From: Eubacterium sp. | GTDB lineage: Bacteria > Bacillota > Clostridia > Lachnospirales > Lachnospiraceae | Assembly: GCA_017614395.1 (NCBI GenBank) | Contig: JAGABX010000127.1 | Span: 1 to 38,216, forward strand | DNA length: 38,216 bases | Direction of reading: 5' to 3' | Shown: one piece after another, positions 16,914 through 24,802 of the stretch | How the letters are laid out: every line of letters begins with the position of its first letter | Position numbering within the stretch: the first letter of the stretch is position 1 | Notes under the pieces: model-generated | Database searches by the model: none | Seen by the model: only the letters and a program-made list of their open reading frames with translations | What the model was told of the DNA's origin: nothing | Made by a program: the position numbers and the translations under genes

Positions 16914-18134
16914 TTATCTTTTGGTAAACTTGCGTAGGGTAGGGAGCAGGTCGTTCAGAACCGTAAGGGTGTAGTCAAGCTCTTCGCGGGTTGTGTAGCG
17001 GGAGAGGCTGAATCGGATCGTTGAGTCAAGATAGGTTTTGTCTACTCCGATTGCTGTCAGAGTTCCGCTGATTCCGGGATGATTGGATGAACACGCTGAC
17101 CCTGAGGATACAAATATGCCTTTTCCCTCAAGCGCATGCAATAACACCTCGGATTTAACACCTTCTACCCCTGCACTGATTATGTACGGAGAATAATATC
17201 CACAGCATTCCGGAATGTCTGTTTTATTCCGGCCAGTTTCCATACATGTTCCATCATCAGAGAAAACACCGGGTCTGCCGTGAACTACAATTCCATCTGT
17301 TTTTCTCAGTTCAGTAATAAAAAAATCCGATAGTTCCGACACCCTTTCATAGCTGTCTTTCATTTCCCTATCCGCTATCTCCGCCGCTAAACCGAGACCT
17401 GAAATACCGGGGACATTCTCCGTTCCGGAACGCCTGTTTTTTTGCTGTCCTCCACCATGAATATATGGGTGTGTTTTCAGGCCGTCTGCCATATACAGAA
17501 AACCGGTTCCCTTTGGTCCGTGAAATTTATGTCCGCTCACGCTCATCAGGTCAATGCCCCACTTTTTGGGTCTGAGAGGTAATTTGCCATATGCCTGCAC
17601 CACGTCACTGTGAAATATGATACCCCGGTTGTGATATTTCACTGTACGTGCCAGTTTTTCTATATCCTGGACAACGCCTATTTCATTATTAACCATCATG
17701 ATCGATACTATAATCGTATCATCACGCAATGCACTTTTCAATTCATCTTCCGATATCCGCCCATCATGACCGACCGGTAAAAAAGTAATCTCGAATCCCT
17801 GTTTTTCAAGATAAATCAGAGGCTCCGAGACAGATGGATGCTCGAATACGGTCGTAATAATATGCTTCCCGTTTCGTATATTTGCGAGCGCTGTACCGAT
17901 CAATGCCGTATTATTGCTCTCGGTTCCGCCCGATGTAAAAACAATGTTTTTTTCCTCTGTCTTGAGAGTTTTGGCTATCCTCGTGGCAGCCTCGCGCACA
18001 CATTTTTCAGCAGAAAATCCGATGCTGTGAAGTGATGACGGATTTCCGTAATCCTCCGTCATAACCTTCGAAACCAACTCCGCAACCTCAGGGAGAGCCC
18101 TTGTTGTTGCTGCGTTATCCAAATAACAAATCAT
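16914..18134 (-). CDS. Cysteine desulfurase (NifS/IscS family), partner of ThiI
   Basis: PLP enzyme that moves sulfur from cysteine to an enzyme persulfide. Motifs from the chosen start MICYLDNAATT: H99 in FEHPSVSEP, SVSGHKFHGPKG with the PLP lysine K203, RRSGTENVPG, and the active-site loop SSGSACSS with C348. An insert of about 30 residues (FSDDGTCMETGRNKTDIPECCGYYSP) before the last domain carries three extra cysteines and is not usual for the family. The ATG at 18134 has GGAG 9 nt upstream; the TTG five codons before overlaps that site. It precedes thiI by 10 nt and follows rsmE, so it most likely supplies sulfur for s4U8. MtaB nearby would draw on the same sulfur pool. Confidence 0.94.
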   Translation of the reverse strand: MICYLDNAATTRALPEVAELVSKVMTEDYGNPSSLHSIGFSAEKCVREAATRIAKTLKTEEKNIVFTSGGTESNNTALIGTALANIRNGKHIITTVFEHPSVSEPLIYLEKQGFEITFLPVGHDGRISEDELKSALRDDTIIVSIMMVNNEIGVVQDIEKLARTVKYHNRGIIFHSDVVQAYGKLPLRPKKWGIDLMSVSGHKFHGPKGTGFLYMADGLKTHPYIHGGGQQKNRRSGTENVPGISGLGLAAEIADREMKDSYERVSELSDFFITELRKTDGIVVHGRPGVFSDDGTCMETGRNKTDIPECCGYYSPYIISAGVEGVKSEVLLHALEGKGIFVSSGSACSSNHPGISGTLTAIGVDKTYLDSTIRFSLSRYTTREELDYTLTVLNDLLPTLRKFTKR

Positions 18135-18201
18135 TTCAGTCTGCTCCAAATTCAGGTTTTATTATTCATGCTTACAATCTGTTAATCCCGATTCGGATTA
18201 A

Positions 18202-18972
18202 TTAATAAACCGCGATTCTGTTCATCTTATCCTCAATCAGCATCATCAGAACTGACAGCACCGCCGGTCCCGCCGTTTCCGTCCGCAGGATACGATGTCC
18301 GAGTGAGATCATCCTGCCCCCCGCCTCACAGACCCGATCAACCTCATGCCGTTCGAATCCACCCTCTGATCCGATAAACACTCCTATGGATCCGGCCTGC
18401 ATGATTTCGGAAATTGTCTCATGCAATTCTTCCATAGAAACTGCTTTTTCACACAATTCATATGGAATGAGTATTCTGTCGCACCGTTTTGCAATCGCTA
18501 CGGCCTCATCAAAATCAACTACATCCGTCACATCCGGAATGATCCCACGACCACTCTGTTTTGCTGCCTCCTCAGAGATGCGTCTCCACCGCACAACTTT
18601 TTTTGCCGCTTTTGCTTCATCCAATCGCATAACCGAGCGCGCAGATCGCATAGGTACAATCTCCGAGGCGCCGAGCTCAACTGCCTTTTGTATGATCACA
18701 TCCATTTTATCTGATTTAGGGAGTGCCTGAAAAAGTATGAGACTCACCGGCAGTTCAGATGTGTCCGGAGTTTCAGCTACTACATTCAAAGTGATCATGT
18801 CCTCGGAAATCTCTCCTATGACACAATCATAGTTCATTCCCCTGCCGCATGTTGCCGTCACTTTGTCACCGGACTTCATCCTCAGGACATCTCTCATATG
18901 CTTCACATCATCACCGCAGACTGAAATGCTGTTTCCGCTCACCGCCTCCGGCGGCACAAATATACGTCGCAT
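18202..18972 (-). CDS. rsmE: 16S rRNA m3U1498 methyltransferase RsmE
   Basis: SPOUT methyltransferase modifying U1498 of 16S rRNA. The 256-residue product begins MRRIFVPPEAVSGNSISV; it contains the N-terminal PUA-like domain and the SAM knot with FQALPKSDKMDVIIQKAVELG, IGSEGGFERHEVDRV and SLGHRILRTETAGPAVLSVL, all diagnostic. I use the ATG at 18972, which has GGGGGTGG just upstream, and reject a 19-residue extension (MCMTDSILIFLTEHNGGGH) unlike family members. It is normally next to prmA, which is not present here. It is followed by the cysteine desulfurase and thiI in the same direction. Confidence 0.95.
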   Translation of the reverse strand: MRRIFVPPEAVSGNSISVCGDDVKHMRDVLRMKSGDKVTATCGRGMNYDCVIGEISEDMITLNVVAETPDTSELPVSLILFQALPKSDKMDVIIQKAVELGASEIVPMRSARSVMRLDEAKAAKKVVRWRRISEEAAKQSGRGIIPDVTDVVDFDEAVAIAKRCDRILIPYELCEKAVSMEELHETISEIMQAGSIGVFIGSEGGFERHEVDRVCEAGGRMISLGHRILRTETAGPAVLSVLMMLIEDKMNRIAVY

Positions 18973-19056
18973 ATGTCCACCCCCATTATGTTCCGTGAGA
19001 AAAATCAATATACTATCAGTCATACACATCGCAGATAAAACACTGATAATAACTGA

Positions 19057-19078
19057 AGGGCACGCCCGGGCGTGCCCT
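19057..19078. repeat. Perfect GC-rich 22-bp palindrome, possible terminator
   Basis: A 10-bp arm AGGGCACGCC followed by CG and its exact complement, giving a fully self-complementary 22-mer between the FliD-like gene and rsmE. On the minus strand it lies downstream of the FliD-like stop, but only a broken T-run (TCAGTTATTATC) follows. It may be a terminator of moderate strength or a REP-like element. Confidence 0.55.
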
Positions 19079-19109
19079 CGCAGTATAATAATTCCCTAAA
19101 ATATGATAC

Positions 19110-19817
19110 TCAGAACAGTGATTGGAATGAACCACTCGCACTGTACAGATTTCTCCCTGTGTTGGTAGCAATCTGATTTGCTGCCTGATTGATCAACGCA
19201 GAAGCCTTCTGATTAATGTTGTCCGCTATGGATCCCGAACCACTGAATAGCGTTTTCAAGGTCGACTTATCCGCGCTCTTCAATGCATCCTTATCGAGCG
19301 ACAGAGTATTGTCGTTATTAATCCTGATACCCGCCTTGTTCAGCATACTCTCAGAAGACTGCAGTTTCTCAACTGCCCAGAGTTGAGTCTGTACTATGCT
19401 GTATGAATCCATATCCTTGGTGTTGTTCAGTGTTGAATTGTAACTCTTGACAAAGCTTTCAACCTTTTTCGCAATCTCATCATCCGACGCACTGTCAATA
19501 TTCAGACCGCGTAACTCCTTTGATGAGTTGTAGAGATTTGTCGCATTGCTCTTTAGATTCGACAAACTCTTCTCGCTGTCTGATTTTCCGGAACCGCTGA
19601 TCGTATTTGACACCGCCTCTGAGAAAGCGTCCTTGCCTTCCTTTTCATAAACGCTCCGCATGGCTTTTTTATAAACGCCACTCTGAATCATCTTGAGATC
19701 GGAAATTCCGGACATCCATCCCATAGAGGAGGAACTGCTATTTGAGGAGGTCCCTCCGAACAACGTCGCATACGGATTATTGACATTGAGACTGTTTACA
19801 TCGATTCCCTGTGCCAT
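19110..19817 (-). CDS. Short FliD C-terminus-like helical protein, unknown function
   Basis: A 235-residue protein. The N-terminus is Ser/Gly-rich and disordered, with no signal peptide (MAQGIDVNSLNVNNPYATLFGG). The second half resembles the C-terminal D1/D0 region of flagellar cap protein FliD: VESFVKSYNSTLNN, then RINNDNTLSLDKDALKSADKSTLKTLFSG and SGSIADNINQKASALINQA, with a final NLYSASGSF. FliD itself is usually over 450 residues; the variable outer domain is missing here. I choose the third Met (19817), 8 nt after GGAG, because the upstream GTG and ATG overlap that site. No flagellar structural gene lies next to it. An export route through a flagellar apparatus is possible but only inferred. 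Confidence 0.7.
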   Translation of the reverse strand: MAQGIDVNSLNVNNPYATLFGGTSSNSSSSSMGWMSGISDLKMIQSGVYKKAMRSVYEKEGKDAFSEAVSNTISGSGKSDSEKSLSNLKSNATNLYNSSKELRGLNIDSASDDEIAKKVESFVKSYNSTLNNTKDMDSYSIVQTQLWAVEKLQSSESMLNKAGIRINNDNTLSLDKDALKSADKSTLKTLFSGSGSIADNINQKASALINQAANQIATNTGRNLYSASGSFQSLF

Positions 19818-19879
19818 ATTCATCACTCCTTTGATAAAAAGACATGGCCATCCATGGCCGACAACTGTTACCTAATGAT

Positions 19880-19908
19880 ATTCTAACACTCTTTCTCGCT
19901 TTTGGCAA
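19880..19908 (-). promoter_or_regulatory. Promoter of the FliD-like gene
   Basis: TTGCCA (19908-19903), a 17-nt spacer and TAGAAT (19885-19880) on the minus strand, both 5 of 6 consensus. It is a housekeeping-type promoter and does not resemble a flagellar sigma-28 (TAAA-N15-GCCGATAA) promoter. The leader holds GGCCAT/ATGGCC inverted repeats around 19845-19858. Confidence 0.72.
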
Positions 19909-19946
19909 GCACTTTTTTACCGAAATACAACCAAAATAAAACCGGT

Positions 19947-20546
19947 CTATATCTCCTTCAGGATGGCCGCGAGCAGATCATCATATGACTCGAACGCCGG
20001 CAGTTCAGGATGAGCCTCTCTGATAGCCTCCGTCGACCGGAACAGAAATCCGGCTTTACTGGCCTCAATCATCCCGAGATCATTAAAGCTGTCTCCGCTT
20101 GCGATGGTATCAAACCCGATTGACTGCAGAGCGCGAACTGTCGCGTACTTGGATTTCTCAACACGCATTTTATACCCGGTGATTGTTCCGTCATCAGCAA
20201 CCTCGAGCGTATTACAGAAAATAGTCGGATATCCTAATTTCTTCATCAACGGTCCCGCAAACTGCGTAAATGTATCACTCAAAATAATAACCTGGCACTT
20301 CGTGCGCAACGCATCCAGAAATTCACGTGCCCCCGGCAATGGATCGATCGTTGAAATAGTCTCCTGTATCTGTTGCAATCCCAGCCCGTGTTCCTTCAGG
20401 ATATTGATCCGGAATTTCATCAGCTTGTCATAATCAGGCTCATCCCTTGTTGTTCTCATCAACTCAGGTATTCCCGTCGCTTCTGAAAAAGCAATCCAGA
20501 TTTCCGGTACCAACACTCCCTCCAGATCCAAACATGTAACAGTCAT
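19947..20546 (-). CDS. thrH: ThrH-type phosphoserine phosphatase / homoserine phosphotransferase
   Basis: HAD-family enzyme that hydrolyses phosphoserine and, in Pseudomonas ThrH, can transfer the phosphate to homoserine. The N-terminus TVTCLDLEGVLVPEIWIAFSE is nearly that of ThrH. D7 is the nucleophile and the second acidic position is E9 (DLEG), the ThrH signature, where classical SerB has DxD. Also seen are the S-D-T motif at 90-92 (ILSDTFTQF), K131/K133 and GDSFNDLGM at 151-159. Length is 199 residues, usual for the family. It has its own promoter. Its presence suggests a route to serine or threonine that does not depend on a neighbouring ser or thr gene; none is nearby. Confidence 0.93.
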   Translation of the reverse strand: MTVTCLDLEGVLVPEIWIAFSEATGIPELMRTTRDEPDYDKLMKFRINILKEHGLGLQQIQETISTIDPLPGAREFLDALRTKCQVIILSDTFTQFAGPLMKKLGYPTIFCNTLEVADDGTITGYKMRVEKSKYATVRALQSIGFDTIASGDSFNDLGMIEASKAGFLFRSTEAIREAHPELPAFESYDDLLAAILKEI

Positions 20547-20592
20547 TATTCCCTCCGTTCCGGATAATAATACAGTGATTATTCTGCCGTTA

Positions 20593-20620
20593 ATTATCCT
20601 CTTTTTTTATAATACTTCAA
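20593..20620 (-). promoter_or_regulatory. Promoter of thrH
   Basis: TTGAAG (20620-20615), a 16-nt spacer and GATAAT (20598-20593) on the minus strand, about 45 nt before the thrH start. Confidence 0.55.
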
Positions 20621-20635
20621 AAATGTTTTCTGTTG

Positions 20636-22564
20636 TTAATTTTCCTCTGTTATTTTGAATCGTTCAGTAAAATTATACTTATGTACAAACGATAAAAACT
20701 CCGGTTCCGGCAATGGTTTTGAGAAAAAGAATCCCTGAATGTACTCCACTCCAATCCTTTCCAGCTCCTCCAGTTCATGCTTGTGCTCCACACCCTCAGC
20801 AACAATCTTCAAATGCATCTCATGTATCATTTTAACTATTGTACGCATCACAAGTCTTGCTTTTTCACTCGAAAAATACGCTTGTGTCATCTTGCGGTCA
20901 AACTTCACAATAGCGACAGGCATGTCAATGATATAGTCGAGATTGGATTGTCCGTTTCCGAAATCATCAAGAGAAAAATCAATTACGAAACGTATTAAAT
21001 CATGCATATTATCGATGACATTCTGGCGTATTTCTATAGATGAGGATTCAGTTATTTCGAGATTGATATATGCCGGATTGACCTTATACTTTTGAATTAT
21101 CCCGCGATATACAGCAGACAGTTCGCGCTGCTCACATTGCTTTACCGAGAGATTAACCTCTATATAATCTATTCCCAGTTTTTTCGGCTCCTGGACGCTG
21201 ATAAACCTGCATACTTTTTCAAATACTATCCTTCCTAACTCAAGGATGTGTCCCGTTTCCTCAGCTACAGGAATAAACATGCCCGGCGGAATGATCGATC
21301 CGTCTTCACGGCGTATACGAACCAGCGCCTCCGCTGAAACAAACTTTTTCTTTTCAATTGACCATATCGGCTGATAGAACACAACAACCCTGTCCTGCCG
21401 CATAGCTGACAGCAATTCGTTCTTTCGTTTGTTGAATTCCCGAGCTGCCTTTGCCAACTGATCATCAAGATATATGATGGCACCGGATTCATCAACACTT
21501 GTATTGAACGCATAATTGCATAGGGCAAACACACGCGCTGCGCTTTGAGCGACATCGCTGTTTTCCATTACAAGAATCGTGGGAGATAAAAGCCTTGCCT
21601 TCTCCCTGCGAGCACCGTACACCCACTTCTCTGCAAATATATTCCGGAATTTTTTTACAATGTCGTGCATATCATACTGACCATGGTCAAACACAAGCAC
21701 AAACCCCGACCTTGTATTACGGAAAACTATGGCTCCGGCAAAACTGTCAAAAAAATTGACTAATGATAAACGCAGGTCATCCTCCGCCTCAAACAGTCCG
21801 GACTGCATGGCAAACGAAAAACTGATCATGGAGAATCTGCGTTTTCTGTTATACTGCTGGTTCATATACTCGTGCAGCATGGAAAGGCTGAACACTCCGG
21901 AAACCCTGTCAATCCCGGCTACGGGGTTTTCCAAAATCGCGAACAGGATTGTCATTCCGATTGCAGTAGCAAAACCAATCAGCAGAAGCCTGTTGTAAAA
22001 AAACTGAATTCCGGCAGCAACAAACCAGCACGCTACCCAGAGAAACACTCCCCTGTGGCGATGTGTGTTCATTCTTTTTCTGTATCTGAACAACAGAAAT
22101 ACCGTTGTTGACAACACAATACAGCAAAACCCGTATGTCGCCAGCACGCTGGGTCCCTCGGTAAATGCGTGAGACGGATCCGTTACATTAAATGATATCG
22201 GCAATATCGAAATAACAACCGATGCCAGAATATCAATAGCTAAATAGATATACGCAAATCTTCTGTATCGTTCATATGAAAAACAGTCGTACATTGCATA
22301 TATCAGGCAGGCTGTTGCCTCAAAAACCAATCCGATAATATATACTTTACATACCAGCTCTGTTGCCCAAACAGGATTAGCATCAACATAATACAACGCT
22401 ACCATAGACGCAATATCAAGACACGTTGTTATTATGGCCACTGCCAACGCAGCTACAAATAGCTTTGAAGAATAGAGGATGAAACGTCTGCGACCGGTAA
22501 TGCTGTTCATTATAAAAACAGTCGCCAACAGTACCAGACCGCAACATTGAAATTCAATATTCAT
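20636..22564 (-). CDS. Membrane EAL-domain cyclic-di-GMP phosphodiesterase with degenerate GGDEF
   Basis: A 642-residue protein. Residues of about 1-215 hold seven hydrophobic helices, a probable membrane sensor. A region of about 170 residues (IDRVSGVFSLSMLHEYM) looks like a GGDEF fold in which the GGDEF motif is lost (RNTRSGFVLVFDHG at its place). A C-terminal EAL domain follows from about residue 390. Its catalytic residues are all visible: EAL in SAEALVRI, N in EVNLSV, E in NLEITES, DD in LDDFGNGQSNL, K in IVKFDRKM, E in IVAEGVE and Q in IQGFFFSKP. It should therefore hydrolyse c-di-GMP, with the GGDEF remnant acting at most as a regulatory GTP site. The start has GGGAGG 8 nt upstream. 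It lies 58 nt after prfA on the same strand and could be cotranscribed. Confidence 0.9.
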   Translation of the reverse strand: MNIEFQCCGLVLLATVFIMNSITGRRRFILYSSKLFVAALAVAIITTCLDIASMVALYYVDANPVWATELVCKVYIIGLVFEATACLIYAMYDCFSYERYRRFAYIYLAIDILASVVISILPISFNVTDPSHAFTEGPSVLATYGFCCIVLSTTVFLLFRYRKRMNTHRHRGVFLWVACWFVAAGIQFFYNRLLLIGFATAIGMTILFAILENPVAGIDRVSGVFSLSMLHEYMNQQYNRKRRFSMISFSFAMQSGLFEAEDDLRLSLVNFFDSFAGAIVFRNTRSGFVLVFDHGQYDMHDIVKKFRNIFAEKWVYGARREKARLLSPTILVMENSDVAQSAARVFALCNYAFNTSVDESGAIIYLDDQLAKAAREFNKRKNELLSAMRQDRVVVFYQPIWSIEKKKFVSAEALVRIRREDGSIIPPGMFIPVAEETGHILELGRIVFEKVCRFISVQEPKKLGIDYIEVNLSVKQCEQRELSAVYRGIIQKYKVNPAYINLEITESSSIEIRQNVIDNMHDLIRFVIDFSLDDFGNGQSNLDYIIDMPVAIVKFDRKMTQAYFSSEKARLVMRTIVKMIHEMHLKIVAEGVEHKHELEELERIGVEYIQGFFFSKPLPEPEFLSFVHKYNFTERFKITEEN

Positions 22565-22622
22565 GCTGTCATCCTCCCTTCTCTTTTATAGTATCTGTTT
22601 TATTCTGAGATTATCCTGTGGA

Positions 22623-23693
22623 TCACGATTCCATTTTAGACAGTTTTGCGCTCTGATCCGCCGCGATCAGACTGTCAATTATCTCGTCCAATTCCCCGTC
22701 CATAACTGCATCCAGCCTGTGTGTTGTGAGATGTATCCTGTGATCCGTTACCCTTCCCTGCGGAAAATTGTAGGTTCTGATCTTCTCCGACCTGTCACCG
22801 GTGCCTATCTGTGAACGGCGCTTTTCAGCCTCCTCACTGTGTGCTTTTTCCTGTTCCAACTCGTACAGACGGGCACGCAGAACCTTGAGCGCCTTATCCT
22901 TGTTTTTTAACTGTGATTTTTCATCCTGACATGATACCACAATTCCCGTGGGAATATGTGTCAGACGCACTGCGGAATCCGTTGTATTGACGCACTGACC
23001 GCCGTTTCCGGATGCCCTGAACACGTCAAACCGGCAGTCGTTCATATCTATTTCAACTTCAAGCTCCTCAACCTCAGGCATGATAGCAACAGTCGCCGTA
23101 GAAGTGTGTATACGTCCGCCGGATTCTGTCACGGGAATTCGCTGAACACGATGCACCCCACTCTCATATTTCAATTTCGAATATGCTCCCGCGCCATCTA
23201 TCATGAATACTATTTCTTTGAACCCGCCCAGTCCGTTTTCATTGGAGTTCATGGTGTCTACACGCCAATGATCACGTTCCGCATACCGTGCATACATCCT
23301 GAATAAATCCGCAGCAAATAACGCAGCCTCATCACCGCCGGCGCCGGCGCGTATTTCAACTATGACATTTTTCCCGTCATTGGGATCTTTTGGCAGGAGC
23401 AGAATACGCATGTCCTTTTCTATTATTTCCAAACGGTCACGGAGTGTTGCGAGTTCCTCCTTGGCCATCTCGCGAATTTCCTCGTCACTCTCCTCCTCCA
23501 GCATTGCCAATGAGTCTTTAATCCCGTCCTGCGCCTCACGATATTCCCTGTATTTCATGACAATAGGTTCCAGCTCTGCCTGCTCACGCATACGCTGCTG
23601 GTATAGTTTTGTATTATTTATTATTTCCGGCTCCGCTAATTCTTTTAGAATTTCATCATAACGCAGAGCTATACTCTCCACCTGTTCAAACAT
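22623..23693 (-). CDS. prfA: Peptide chain release factor 1
   Basis: Terminates translation at UAA and UAG. The 356-residue protein has the stop-codon tripeptide PVT at 187-189 (RF1 type; RF2 has SPF) and the catalytic GGQ at 231-233 in [19 protein letters not shown]. The start is ATG with AAAGGA upstream. It lies 101 nt downstream of prmC, whose product methylates the Gln of this GGQ motif. Confidence 0.97.
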   Translation of the reverse strand: MFEQVESIALRYDEILKELAEPEIINNTKLYQQRMREQAELEPIVMKYREYREAQDGIKDSLAMLEEESDEEIREMAKEELATLRDRLEIIEKDMRILLLPKDPNDGKNVIVEIRAGAGGDEAALFAADLFRMYARYAERDHWRVDTMNSNENGLGGFKEIVFMIDGAGAYSKLKYESGVHRVQRIPVTESGGRIHTSTATVAIMPEVEELEVEIDMNDCRFDVFRASGNGGQCVNTTDSAVRLTHIPTGIVVSCQDEKSQLKNKDKALKVLRARLYELEQEKAHSEEAEKRRSQIGTGDRSEKIRTYNFPQGRVTDHRIHLTTHRLDAVMDGELDEIIDSLIAADQSAKLSKMES

Positions 23694-23794
23694 TTTATTT
23701 CCTTTCCTGTCAGATACCTGTTTTCATGATTCACGATATCCGCGCTATAATCCGAAATCATCCCGGTACATCAAAGAATGCCGTACATTTTTCA

Positions 23795-24802
23795 TCACGG
23801 CTTCACTCCGACAGCAATTCTGTCATTCCCCGCGAGATCCGGTCTGATCATAACATCCGTGAGTCCCGCCGCGCTCATCAATTCACCGACAGCCCTGCCC
23901 TGATCAAAACCAATCTCAAATATCAAACGTCCGCCCGATCTCAAATAAACATCTATCTCAGACAAAACCCGTTTGTAGAATTCCAATCCGTCCGTTCCGC
24001 CGTCCAATGCCATAACCGGCTCATACTCCCGTACCTCACGCATCAGACCGGGAATTATATCATGTCTTATATACGGCGGATTGCATGTGATCAAATCAAA
24101 CCGCAGCTCACTCGGGATATCTGTTTCCCCATTATCATGTCCAGAAACCATTATTCGTTCGTAACCATGCTCCCCTTTTTTTAATGCGTCAAACAAATCC
24201 CCCTGAAAAAAGCTTACGTCCACATTGTTCAAACCTGCATTTATCCGCGCAACTCTCAATGCCTCACCCGATAAATCCGTAGCAGTCACGGAACGGCAAT
24301 TACCCAAAACCGAAACACTCACCGCGATACAGCCCGAACCGGTACACAGATCCAGCACATCAAATCCCATTCGTCGGGAAGAGTCCTTTGCTTCTCTCCT
24401 GCCTATTGAGCGAATCGCCTCTTCCACCAGACACTCTGTATCCTGTCTGGGTATGAGCACCGACGGATCGACATAAAACGGCAGCCCCATAAACTCCGTG
24501 ATGTGAGTGATATACTCAAGGGGACATCCCTTTTTCCTGTATGACAAAACCCTCTCATAATTCCTGATTATATCATTACCGACTTCATCCGATGAATGCA
24601 AAATATACCATGAACGATCCGGAGAAAGATCATGGAGTTTTTTTGCATGCTTCAAGTCGTCTGTATCTTCAGATTCAGAACTTTTCCTACCGAGTGCCAC
24701 CGAATATGCCAACAGATGCCACGCGTTCAAATCCGGTTCTGGCACACCTGCCGTTTTCAATTCCTCAGTTGCGTCTCGCAATGCCTGCTCAAAAGTCCTC
24801 AA
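23795..24802 (-). CDS. prmC: Release factor glutamine N5-methyltransferase PrmC
   Basis: Methylates the GGQ glutamine of release factors. From the TTG start at 24802 the 335 residues read MRTFEQALRDATEELKTAG. They include IPRQDTE at 117-123, the SAM loop DLCTGSGCIAVS at 151-162 and the substrate motif NPPY at 241-244. The protein is longer than usual because of inserts around residues 40-75 (acidic, SESEDTDDL) and 207-232. The start is TTG: AGGAGG lies 9 nt upstream inside the last codons of the DUF1385 gene, and the coding regions overlap by 14 nt. ATG codons at 24811 and 24823 fall on or before this site and are rejected. prmC precedes prfA, the normal order. Confidence 0.93.
   Translation of the reverse strand: MRTFEQALRDATEELKTAGVPEPDLNAWHLLAYSVALGRKSSESEDTDDLKHAKKLHDLSPDRSWYILHSSDEVGNDIIRNYERVLSYRKKGCPLEYITHITEFMGLPFYVDPSVLIPRQDTECLVEEAIRSIGRREAKDSSRRMGFDVLDLCTGSGCIAVSVSVLGNCRSVTATDLSGEALRVARINAGLNNVDVSFFQGDLFDALKKGEHGYERIMVSGHDNGETDIPSELRFDLITCNPPYIRHDIIPGLMREVREYEPVMALDGGTDGLEFYKRVLSEIDVYLRSGGRLIFEIGFDQGRAVGELMSAAGLTDVMIRPDLAGNDRIAVGVKP

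Noticed and set aside
18180-18199. TTAATCC-N6-GGATTAA hairpin between rsmE and the cysteine desulfurase gene as a terminator
   Set aside because: It is AT-rich and not followed by a T-run on the minus strand; it may be an operator or chance.
23609-24184. Plus-strand open frame of 191 codons opposite prmC and the prmC-prfA gap
   Set aside because: Antisense to the conserved catalytic region of PrmC, no ribosome binding site, and low-complexity His/Arg/Ser composition typical of shadow frames.
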